Shown: positions 1 through 6,441 of the stretch, in pieces
Position numbering within the stretch: position 1 is the first letter of the stretch
Layout: every line of letters starts with the position of its first letter
Origin: Sporosarcina sp. D27
Lineage (GTDB): Bacteria > Bacillota > Bacilli > Bacillales_A > Planococcaceae
Direction: 5' to 3'
Assembly: GCF_000586555.1 (NCBI RefSeq)
Contig: NZ_AZUC01000016.1
Location: 25,905-89,904, forward strand
Length of the DNA stretch: 64,000 nt
Made by a program: the position numbers and the translations under genes
Notes under the pieces: generated by a model
Told to the model about the DNA's origin: nothing
Database searches by the model: none
What the model saw: the letters and a program-made list of their open reading frames with translations, nothing else

Positions 1-695
1 AAGTAGTACGTCGCGCAGGGCGTGACATGATTCCATGCACACTACGCGTGAAGTCCGATATCCCTTTAGGCAAAGGATTGGGTAGTAGTGCAGCAGCAAT
101 TGCAGCAGGGATTGAAATCGCTGACCAGCTACATGATCTTAAGATGAATCAGAAAGAAAAAATGTGGTTTGGTGTCGGTATCGAAGGTCATGCGGATAAT
201 GTGACAGCAGCAATTGCTGGAGGGGTGACAATCTCTCTTTACGATCAAACGTCATTAGAAGTCATGAAGTTCGACTCCCCACCCATTGGCGGAGTGGTGC
301 TCGTTCCACCCGTGGAGATGAAAACCGGCGACTCTCGAGGACTACTTCCGTATCAATTGGACCACAAAAAAGCAACAGAAGGAAGTGCAGCAAGTAGTCT
401 CATGGCAGCAGCCCTTGCAAAAGGAGAATGGTCGCTCGTCGGACGCATGATGGATCGCGACATCTTCCATGAACCCTACCGGAAAAAGATGTTTCCTGAT
501 TTCGATGCAGTCCGTGAAGCGAGTCACGCACATGGCGCATATGGCATGACATTAAGCGGCGCAGGTCCGTCACTGTTTGTTGCTGTGCATTCAGGCAGTG
601 AAGAAGAGGCAGCTCGTGTACTGGGAGAGAAATTCCCTTACTATACATGTATCGCCGTCACACCCGTTATAAAAGGTGCAACAGTAAGTGAATAA
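1..695 (+). CDS. thrB: Homoserine kinase (5'-truncated by window edge)
   Basis: Homoserine kinase phosphorylates homoserine with ATP, the step before threonine synthase in threonine biosynthesis, in the cytoplasm. The reading frame is open to the left edge, so the N-terminal part of about 70-80 residues lies outside. The first in-frame ATG at 27 is internal. The GHMP-kinase ATP-binding motif is clear (IPLGKGLGSSAAA), and the C-terminal glycine motif LSGAGPSLFV is present. The usual family length is about 300 residues and about 230 are visible. In Bacilli it normally ends a hom-thrC-thrB operon, and a terminator follows here. Family assignment is confident. Confidence 0.93.
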   Translation, partial: VVRRAGRDMIPCTLRVKSDIPLGKGLGSSAAAIAAGIEIADQLHDLKMNQKEKMWFGVGIEGHADNVTAAIAGGVTISLYDQTSLEVMKFDSPPIGGVVLVPPVEMKTGDSRGLLPYQLDHKKATEGSAASSLMAAALAKGEWSLVGRMMDRDIFHEPYRKKMFPDFDAVREASHAHGAYGMTLSGAGPSLFVAVHSGSEEEAARVLGEKFPYYTCIAVTPVIKGATVSE

Positions 696-701
696 TCATG
701 T

Positions 702-748
702 AAACAGAGGTCAACTTTGCTTTAGGCATAGGTGATCTCTGTTTTTTG
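702..748 (+). terminator. Terminator of thrB
   Basis: AAACAGAGGTCA pairs with TGATCTCTGTTT, followed by a run of T. It lies just after the thrB stop codon. Confidence 0.7.
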
Positions 749-805
749 TGTTCAATAACTGCCACTAAAAAAAGTCTATTTGTATTTCAGTCATCTAGTT
801 ATTTT

Positions 806-840
806 CAATGACCAACGAAATATAATTTTGTTGGTCATTG
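806..840. repeat. Inverted repeat upstream of DUF2087 gene
   Basis: CAATGACCAAC and GTTGGTCATTG form a near-perfect hairpin separated by an AT-rich loop. It lies about 35 bases upstream of the -35 box at 874, so it could be an operator or a weak terminator. The lack of a strong T tract on the plus strand favours an operator, which is inference. Confidence 0.5.
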
Positions 841-873
841 GTTAAATAATGTACTAAAATGTTTGTTTTCTGT

Positions 874-902
874 TTGACATAACTGAGGAAAAAGAATAAT
901 AT
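874..902 (+). promoter_or_regulatory. SigA-type promoter for the DUF2087/GIY-YIG pair
   Basis: TTGACA, a 17-base spacer, then TAATAT. The predicted transcript would start near 909 and carry a leader of about 60 bases. That leader contains the inverted repeats TAAGTAAAC/GTTTGCTTA and GTTTTAA/TTAAAAC (about 910-945). Confidence 0.65.
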
Positions 903-972
903 TCAAGGTATAAGTAAACGATGTTTTAAAATGTTTGCTTAAAACCAAACAAAGAACAGGGGCGTTTGTGCA

Positions 973-1728
973 ATGGAGAACTCAGATTTATTTTGGAATG
1001 CCTCATTAACTGAAATGAAAAATGGATATTTTGAGGACCAACATTCCTATACGTGTTTGCTATGCAGTGAACGAATTGATAAAGGAATCATCTATCCTGA
1101 TGGAAATACGCTCTACGAAGCGGAACGGTACATGCGGCTTCATATCGAAAATGAGCATCAATCAGTATTTGAGTACCTAATTGGAATGGAGAAAAGGCTA
1201 ACAGGCCTCACTGATCATCAAAATCAGCTATTGCGTCTTTTTTATGAAGGAAAAGGGGATAAAGAGGTTCAGCATGAAATGGGAATCGGTAGCGTCTCTA
1301 CGGTACGACATCATCGATTTGCACTAAAAGAGAAGGAACGACAAGCCAAGATCTTTTTGACGATGATGGAACTGTTGAAAGAAAAAGATGAGCATACACC
1401 GGCATTCATACCTCCGCATAAAACGGCTAAGATGATTGACGATCGGTATGCAATTACTGAAGCGGAGCAGCAGGAAATCCTTAAGAAATTTTTACCTGAA
1501 AGTGTGAGTGGCGGGTTAACGAAATTTCCCCCTAAAGAAAAACAACGCTTGGTTGTTTTAAGAGAAATTGCAACCTTGATTGACAGTCAAACAACCTATT
1601 CAGAAAAAGAACTCAATGAGCTATTAAAAGAAATTCATGCCGACTACGTCTTAATCAGAAGGTATTTAATCGAATATGGATTTTTGGATCGAACTGCAGA
1701 TGGAAGCGAGTATTGGCTGAAGAACTAA
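973..1728 (+). CDS. DUF2087-domain putative transcriptional regulator
   Basis: The precise function is unknown. Near the N-terminus, residues C28, C31, H57 and H62 form a C-x2-C ... H-x4-H pattern that could bind zinc. Residues about 75-125 look like a LuxR-type helix-turn-helix (LTDHQNQLLRLFYEGKGDKE, then VSTVRHHRF). Residues about 180-248 match DUF2087 (KFPPKEKQRLVVLREIA ... RRYLIEYGFLDR ... EYW), a domain seen in Bacillus regulators. The start is supported by a GGGG-rich site about 8 bases upstream. The GIY-YIG gene follows after 23 bases, suggesting co-transcription. Regulator is an inference from the helix-turn-helix; the ligand is unknown. Confidence 0.75.
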   Translation: MENSDLFWNASLTEMKNGYFEDQHSYTCLLCSERIDKGIIYPDGNTLYEAERYMRLHIENEHQSVFEYLIGMEKRLTGLTDHQNQLLRLFYEGKGDKEVQHEMGIGSVSTVRHHRFALKEKERQAKIFLTMMELLKEKDEHTPAFIPPHKTAKMIDDRYAITEAEQQEILKKFLPESVSGGLTKFPPKEKQRLVVLREIATLIDSQTTYSEKELNELLKEIHADYVLIRRYLIEYGFLDRTADGSEYWLKN

Positions 1729-1751
1729 CAATGGAAAGTGAGTGAAAAGAA

Positions 1752-2108
1752 ATGGAACGGAAAAAAGAACTAAAGCAACAATACAAAGGAACCGCTATTG
1801 AAGCAGGAATTTATCAAGTCAAGAATACAGCGAACAATAAAGTCTTTGTAGGAAGTACTAAAAACTTCAAAACACTCAATGGGGTCAAGTTTCAATTAGA
1901 AACCAATACTCACACGAACAAACAGCTTCAACAAGAGTGGGACCAATTTGGAAAAGATGTATTTACCTTCGACATATTAGAGAAATTGAAAAAGAAAGAG
2001 GAACCTTATTTCAACGAGAAAGAAGCACTATCGGAACTGGAGACGAAATGGTTAGACCAACTACAGCCTTATGGAGAACATGGGTATAACAAGCAAAAAT
2101 CACTTTGA
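1752..2108 (+). CDS. GIY-YIG family small protein paired with DUF2087 regulator
   Basis: This 118-residue protein carries the two halves of a GIY-YIG nuclease motif, GIYQVKN (residues 19-25) and VFVGST (35-40), separated by the usual 9-10 residues. The second half is VFVG rather than YIG. The rest (LETNTHTNKQLQQEW, ETKWLDQLQPYGEHGYN) is charged and resembles the short GIY-YIG proteins encoded beside DUF2087 regulators in Bacillus. In active enzymes an arginine and a glutamate further on complete the site; no obvious Arg is seen at the expected place, so catalysis is uncertain. It lies 23 bases after the DUF2087 gene and just before a strong terminator. Confidence 0.75.
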   Translation: MERKKELKQQYKGTAIEAGIYQVKNTANNKVFVGSTKNFKTLNGVKFQLETNTHTNKQLQQEWDQFGKDVFTFDILEKLKKKEEPYFNEKEALSELETKWLDQLQPYGEHGYNKQKSL

Positions 2109-2130
2109 CAAAACAGGGTCCACCAACTAT

Positions 2131-2180
2131 AAAAAAGCTATCCATGATCAGGTTTCCCTTTTCAATGGATAGCTTTTTTC
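2131..2180 (+). terminator. Terminator after GIY-YIG gene, with repeated loop
   Basis: AAAAAAGCTATCCAT pairs with ATGGATAGCTTTTTT. The loop contains GGTTTCCCTTTTC, which also occurs in the hairpin at 5704-5752, so the two are homologous copies that bracket the AT-rich island. Confidence 0.85.
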
Positions 2181-2280
2181 GTTATAGAACTATAAGTGAG
2201 GTGCATTTTTGTGTATTTTGCGGAAGGGACTTCAGAAGAAGGTAAAGAAACCTTATAGGCAATTAACTGTAGGTAATGTA

Positions 2281-3462
2281 TTACTTTAATATTTTTAAGT
2301 CATATGAATACACTTTTTTGTTTTGGGATTCATTGATGATGGTATCAAGACCATGGATATCAATAGAATCCGTTAAATTACCTTTCTCCAATGAATAAGA
2401 TTCTAAAAAGTAGTGTTCTTTTTTATCTGGGCTATATCGCAATACATATAAATTTCCTTCTTTAAAGTATGTTTCTTCATTGTGGCGAACTTTAGAGTTA
2501 CTGACTTTATTAAGACTAAAATCTTTTGATACAGCTGTTGAATCTAGATTAAAAGAATATATTTCACCTAATCCGTTAGCATAAAACAATTTGTTGTTAT
2601 GGATCGTGGCAGAGTTTTTATAATTATAAGGAATTGTAGCGGTTAAATCTACATTAGTGTAGTCAATAAATTCAAATGTCTCTTGCTCCAATGTTTCTTT
2701 ATTAATTCTATAAATCGATACTGTTTCATTAGTATCATTGATAATTGTAGATAAAATTAGATAATAATAGTTTTCATCCGATAAGATTGGTGCGAGAACT
2801 TGCATATTTTCAGTAGACTCGGATTGAACAGTAGTTATATCATTAATCTTAAGTTCCTCAGCAAATGTTACTTCCTTGAGATTGAATCTATTTGTTTCGA
2901 AATCTTGTGTGAGTATATGAACCGAGTTTTCAGTTGTTCCAGACGCAACGATATAGTAAGGGATATTATCTACATTAAAACCTTTAGAGTCCCCATATCG
3001 AACATCTGAACTGTATCCATCCTCTACAAACCCGCTGTTATATATACTAAAGAATAATTCTTTTCCTGATAGATAGCCAGTTCTTTCACCTGTGTATTGT
3101 GGAGTTTCCATTTTAAATTTTTTTATATTGTCACTGATAATATTGATGTTATTTTTATCCTCTAATAGTATTTGATCTTTGCCTACTGCTATGCTTCCAA
3201 GTTCTAGCCCCTTCATAGGGAGGGCTTGAACTGAATTATCATCCTGTACAAAAACACCATAACTTACTCCTTTATTATCAATATCCTGATCCGCTGTTGT
3301 TGATAAATAAATAATTGCTTTAGTGTTCTGGAGTAACTCCTTTTTAGAAATTTCATCTGCTGAAAGTAACGAAGTATCAGGGATACTTTTTTCTTTTGTA
3401 AAACTAATGACTAAAATCGCGACCAATAATAAGATGGCACCTATTAATATACTTTTTTTCAT
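2281..3462 (-). CDS. Membrane-anchored extracellular protein of unknown function
   Basis: No family was recognised. A longer frame starts at 3489, but the ATG at 3462 has a GGAGG site 8 bases upstream and gives a product beginning MKKSILIGAILLLVAILV, a typical signal-anchor segment. There is no lipobox cysteine. The remaining 365 or so residues have short hydrophobic strands alternating with polar loops (for example ENYYYLILSTI, YKNSATIHNNKLFYANGLGE), suggesting a beta-propeller-like extracellular domain; that is inference. It is AT-rich, lies downstream of the secreted protein at 3529-4251, and a strong hairpin separates them. It could be a partner or immunity factor for that protein. Confidence 0.6.
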   Translation of the reverse strand: MKKSILIGAILLLVAILVISFTKEKSIPDTSLLSADEISKKELLQNTKAIIYLSTTADQDIDNKGVSYGVFVQDDNSVQALPMKGLELGSIAVGKDQILLEDKNNINIISDNIKKFKMETPQYTGERTGYLSGKELFFSIYNSGFVEDGYSSDVRYGDSKGFNVDNIPYYIVASGTTENSVHILTQDFETNRFNLKEVTFAEELKINDITTVQSESTENMQVLAPILSDENYYYLILSTIINDTNETVSIYRINKETLEQETFEFIDYTNVDLTATIPYNYKNSATIHNNKLFYANGLGEIYSFNLDSTAVSKDFSLNKVSNSKVRHNEETYFKEGNLYVLRYSPDKKEHYFLESYSLEKGNLTDSIDIHGLDTIINESQNKKVYSYDLKILK

Positions 3463-3483
3463 ATTCAGTACCTCCAGATTAAC

Positions 3484-3521
3484 AAACAAGACCGTCTCTA
3501 ATTATTTCGACGGTCTTGTTT
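3484..3521 (-). terminator. Hairpin between the two island genes
   Basis: AAACAAGACCGTC pairs perfectly with GACGGTCTTGTTT. It begins 8 bases beyond the stop of the secreted-protein gene. The T run is short, so it may terminate only partly and attenuate the downstream gene. Confidence 0.6.
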
Positions 3522-3528
3522 GAAAGGA

Positions 3529-4251
3529 TTAGATGTTTCTTACTAGAACAGTGCCTTTAGCATCTCTAACATCACGTGGGTAAACCCCTAATCCACCGTC
3601 TACATCTAAATCTAACGAGCCATTTAGTTTATAAGCAGACCAAATTAGTTTGGAGCAGTTTTTAGCTCCAGTATGACTAGTTGAACGATTTGTAGCGAAA
3701 TTATAAGAATAGGATTGTCCAACCTGAGTATTTGCCCAGTTTGCAGCGTTATTACGATTTGTAGTTGATGTTGTGACCGATTTAACCATAGCTCCAGAGC
3801 TATCTACTTTACGTGCAGTAGTTGAAATTGTTCGAACGCCAGCAGAAGGAACAGATTCTACAATTGTTGTTGAAGAATAGTACATACCCACATGACCATG
3901 ATCTAAATAAGCTGTTTGTGAAGGTGTGTAATAGAAGTTTCCTTTTGTACTAGAACCTACACTTATAGTTCCCCCAGAACCTCCATAGGTAGACATATCA
4001 GAGCGGGCTAATTTCTCCTCCTTACCCTTTTCTTGATCATTTTTTAGTTCGGTATAAATTTGCTCAATAATACTTTGTTCTGTCTGACCTGTATTAGATG
4101 CAATCATTCGAACATCCTGTAGCAATTCTCGTTTCGAGATATCGGGCTGTAGTTTTAGAATTTCATCTACGTGTGTACCAGCAGATGCAAAACTAGCTTG
4201 GCTAAATAACATAGTTGTTGTTAAAGATAGGGCTAAAATGGTTTTTTTCAT
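3529..4251 (-). CDS. Secreted YiiX/permuted NlpC-P60-like protein
   Basis: Residues 1-24 form a classical signal peptide (MKKTILALSLTTTMLFSQASFASA), so the product is secreted. Residues 25-85 are helical and charged. The C-terminal part holds HGHVGMYY (near residue 118) followed, about 80 residues later, by NCSKLIWSAY. His before Cys, with an aromatic-rich tail, is the order found in circularly permuted NlpC/P60 (papain-like) proteins such as YiiX. These act on amide bonds of peptidoglycan or other substrates. I infer the fold from these motifs only; the substrate is unknown. It is a candidate output of the nearby quorum-sensing pair because it is the next gene downstream of the pheromone gene on the same strand. 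Confidence 0.6.
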   Translation of the reverse strand: MKKTILALSLTTTMLFSQASFASAGTHVDEILKLQPDISKRELLQDVRMIASNTGQTEQSIIEQIYTELKNDQEKGKEEKLARSDMSTYGGSGGTISVGSSTKGNFYYTPSQTAYLDHGHVGMYYSSTTIVESVPSAGVRTISTTARKVDSSGAMVKSVTTSTTNRNNAANWANTQVGQSYSYNFATNRSTSHTGAKNCSKLIWSAYKLNGSLDLDVDGGLGVYPRDVRDAKGTVLVRNI

Positions 4252-4569
4252 TTTTTTAAAACTCCCTTATATTTATTTGTATTTTACTAGGTTTTTGATA
4301 ACAAATAAAAATAATTCTTTTACAACTTTCAATTACTTAGTTACATACTCAATAGAAATGCTGTAACAGTGGTATTTTGAAGTGTCCGACAAATGATATC
4401 TAAGTTACGTGTTCGGTCCATCTTTGTAAATAAGTTAGAAAAAAGCAGGTTGATTAATTGTAATATTCAGTCTTTAAATTGTACAATGTAACCTAAATAA
4501 GCATTTGAAAAAAGGAGTGCCCATTTTAAGAATCATTTACAAGGTTGTTGTACTTTAGTTTCAAAGATC
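4252..4569. other. AT-rich intergenic stretch between pheromone gene and secreted-protein gene
   Basis: A ribosome site (AAGGGAG on the minus strand) and a weak TTTATT-N17-TAAAAT promoter (about 4281-4309) precede the secreted-protein gene. No convincing terminator follows the pheromone gene, so read-through into the secreted-protein gene is possible. No coding region is supported. Confidence 0.4.
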
Positions 4570-4623
4570 TTAACCACCACCAATAAACCAAATATCTAAC
4601 ATCGAAATAATGAAATCTAACAT
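4570..4623 (-). CDS. SHP-like short hydrophobic pheromone precursor (17 aa)
   Basis: A 17-codon gene reads MLDFIISMLDIWFIGGG then TAA. AGGAGGT ends 7 bases before the ATG, and an in-frame TAG lies just upstream, so the start is fixed. It is divergent from an Rgg-type regulator with about 110 bases between them, the arrangement of streptococcal shp-rgg loci. Its C-terminal octapeptide DIWFIGGG resembles the mature SHP2 and SHP3 pheromones DILIIVGG and DIIIIVGG: Asp-Ile first, a hydrophobic core with Ile, then Gly-Gly. Streptococcal precursors are usually about 22 residues, slightly longer than this. By analogy it would be exported, trimmed, re-imported and bound by the Rgg protein. The coding call rests on sequence; the pheromone role is inference. 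Confidence 0.8.
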   Translation of the reverse strand: MLDFIISMLDIWFIGGG

Positions 4624-4681
4624 GGTTGGCACCTCCTATCTTTGTAAAAATAGTTCCACTCAATGTGATGATACTTCTACT

Positions 4682-4710
4682 AGTATAGAAAGGTTTTATA
4701 AAAGTCGCAA
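4682..4710 (-). promoter_or_regulatory. Promoter of the SHP-like gene with overlapping palindrome
   Basis: On the minus strand TTGCGA, 17 bases, TATACT gives a near-consensus SigA promoter with a leader of about 50 bases. The inverted repeat ATACT-N6-AGTAT (4671-4686) covers the -10 box and could be an Rgg operator. On the plus strand a weaker TATAAA (4697-4702) may serve the Rgg gene, so the two promoters overlap. Confidence 0.65.
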
Positions 4711-4734
4711 ATGACTATTTGAGGGGGTTAGTAG

Positions 4735-5592
4735 ATGCAGACAAATATAGGTTCAACTATTAAAAGGATTAGAAGTGATAAAGATTTCACACAAAAATAT
4801 GTAGTTGATGGAGTAATGACTCAAAGTGCTTATTCGAAATTCGAGTTAAACAAAACAGAAATTACTTACTCGTCTTTAACTAGTATACTCGAAAATATAG
4901 AAGTAACATTTGAAGAAGTCTTATATATTCAAAATGGTTTCAAGCATACTGAAAAAGATGCGATATTCAAGAAATTCATTTCAACTTCTTACAATAATGA
5001 AGAAAATATAAAAGAGCTATTAAATATGGCAGTAAGCTATTTACACAAAAAAAACGACCAATTAATTACTGATATTAAATCTTTATGCGAGGCTTTTTTA
5101 ATACTCCTATATACTGCTGATACAAGAATGCTTCAAACAACTGTCTCAAGTGTATGGAGAAGACTTTCAGATAGAAATCAGTTTTACTTTTCTGATTTAT
5201 ACTTATTAAATTCGATTTTTTACTTTTTTCCACTTGAAACAATGCTTGAAATAAAAAAATTAGCATTTAAAAGTATTGAACGGTACGGGGATTTTCAAAA
5301 CATACAGCGTTTAAAAATAAACTTCTGTGTAAATATTTCGCTAATGCTAATAAAAGAAAAATGCTATGTAGAGGCATTGGAAGAGATTGAAACAGCGATT
5401 ATTTTATCAAAAAAACAAAAGGCGTATTTACAATTAGCTGTTTGTTATGTGCGTAAAGGTATTTGTTTAAACTGTTTAAATCAAAACGGATTCCCGTGGG
5501 TTCAAAAGGGGATGGAACTTTTAACTGTTTTAGAAGAATATGCGCTATTACAAATGGCGACAGTTGAAATTAATCTATATTCCGAAGTTTAA
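4735..5592 (+). CDS. Rgg/GadR/MutR-family peptide-responsive transcriptional regulator
   Basis: A 285-residue cytoplasmic regulator. Residues 5-62 form an XRE helix-turn-helix with the Rgg-type signature (IGSTIKRIRSDKDFTQKYV ... SAYSKFELNKTEI ... EEVLYI). The remaining 220 residues are alpha-helical repeats like the TPR-type peptide-binding domain of Rgg proteins. Length is normal for the family. GAGGGGG lies 7 bases before the ATG. Rgg proteins bind short imported peptides and switch target promoters; the divergent SHP-like gene supplies a likely ligand. Gene and neighbours are markedly AT-rich, suggesting acquisition by transfer. Family assignment is good; whether it activates or represses is unknown. 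Confidence 0.85.
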   Translation: MQTNIGSTIKRIRSDKDFTQKYVVDGVMTQSAYSKFELNKTEITYSSLTSILENIEVTFEEVLYIQNGFKHTEKDAIFKKFISTSYNNEENIKELLNMAVSYLHKKNDQLITDIKSLCEAFLILLYTADTRMLQTTVSSVWRRLSDRNQFYFSDLYLLNSIFYFFPLETMLEIKKLAFKSIERYGDFQNIQRLKINFCVNISLMLIKEKCYVEALEEIETAIILSKKQKAYLQLAVCYVRKGICLNCLNQNGFPWVQKGMELLTVLEEYALLQMATVEINLYSEV

Positions 5593-5703
5593 GAATGTAA
5601 ACTGGACACATTAGCGTTTTCAAGGAGGACGATACTATCATCTTACACAAGTATGGCTTATTTATCTTGAAAAGTTAGGGCGTAGTAGGTTAATCTACAA
5701 AAC

Positions 5704-5752
5704 AAAAAGCTGTCCACAATAAGGTTTCCCTTTTCGGTGGACAGCTTTTTTC
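5704..5752 (+). terminator. Terminator-like hairpin, second copy
   Basis: AAAAAGCTGTCCAC pairs with GTGGACAGCTTTTT, with loop AATAAGGTTTCCCTTTTC. Stem and loop both resemble the hairpin at 2131-2180. The 110 bases between the Rgg gene and this hairpin hold no supported gene. Confidence 0.8.
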
Positions 5753-5778
5753 TATTGTTTAGATCTAAAAATTATGTA

Positions 5779-5871
5779 TGGAGGAGGTAGAGGGATTCGA
5801 ACCCCCGCGGGTTTTGACACCCCTGTCGGTTTTCAAGACCGATCCCTTCAGCCGAACTTGGGTATACCTCC
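5779..5871 (-). tRNA. tRNA-Ser (UGA anticodon)
   Basis: Reverse-strand sequence begins GGAGGTATACCCAAG and ends TACCTCC-T-CCA, so CCA is encoded. The anticodon loop is CTTGAAA (anticodon TGA). A long variable arm and GGTTCGAATCC T-arm fit serine tRNA. The same tRNA sits beside the SRP RNA gene in B. subtilis. Confidence 0.95.
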
Positions 5872-5961
5872 GTGTTAGACAAGTAATAGTATATCAGGCA
5901 TCAGAAAAGAAGTCAACAATTTTAAATGAAAAATTTTGTGGGATAGACAAATGGGTGAAAG

Positions 5962-5990
5962 TTGATTTTTTTACGAGCTACTCGTATAAT
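5962..5990 (+). promoter_or_regulatory. SRP RNA promoter
   Basis: TTGATT, 17 bases, TATAAT, ending 7 bases before the RNA 5' end. Confidence 0.8.
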
Positions 5991-5997
5991 AAAAGTT

Positions 5998-6269
5998 GCC
6001 GTGCTAGGTGGGGAGGTAGCGGTGCCCTATAACTTGCAATCCGCTCTAGCAAGACTGAATCCCTTTCCTGAGGCCGTCCGTATTGTAGGGTCTGCCTTTT
6101 GCACGTAGTGTTGACATTTGGGTCCCGCGCAATGGGAACCCATGAACCATGTCAGGTCCGGAAGGAAGCAGCATTAAGTGGAATTTCTCATGTGCCGCGG
6201 GGTCGCCTAAATCGAGCCAACGACAAGAGTAACGCTTATGTGCGGCGGTCGAAGGAAGGTGCACGGCGT
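5998..6269 (+). ncRNA. ffs: Signal recognition particle RNA (large Bacillus type)
   Basis: The conserved SRP apical domain is present (CATGTCAGGTCCGGAAGGAA then GCAGCA near 6147-6173). The ends pair: GCCGTGC at 5998-6004 with GCACGGC at 6261-6267. About 270 nt is the Bacillus scRNA form with an Alu domain. It scaffolds Ffh for co-translational membrane targeting. It lies upstream of dnaX as in B. subtilis, but another gene now intervenes. Confidence 0.95.
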
Positions 6270-6277
6270 ACATAGCA

Positions 6278-6312
6278 AAGCCTCTCATCCCGATGTGGAT
6301 GAGAGGCTTTTG
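6278..6312 (+). terminator. Terminator of SRP RNA
   Basis: AAAGCCTCTCATCC pairs with GGATGAGAGGCTTTT. Confidence 0.9.
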
Positions 6313-6441
6313 CATGTTTTTAGATAAATTTTTATATGTTAGAAACAAGTTCTGAACAAAAACGTTTATGAAATGTTCAATAGTTCTTTGAGCAGCATTC
6401 ATAGAGAATGTAAAGTAATGACCTTCAATTAATAGGTTAAG

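Noticed and set aside
4375..5612. GTGTCC near 4381 and GGACAC near 5604 as ends of an IS3-like element around the Rgg gene
   Set aside because: The shared inverted sequence is only six bases and no transposase fragment could be identified between them or beside them.
5625..5680. AAGGAGGACGAT near 5632 as a ribosome site for a small gene
   Set aside because: No ATG, GTG or TTG follows at a workable distance with a meaningful frame. It may be a relic, but I cannot name it.
5778..6032. An 84-codon plus-strand frame over the tRNA-Ser region
   Set aside because: It is the antisense of the tRNA gene and runs into the SRP RNA promoter, so it is an artefact.
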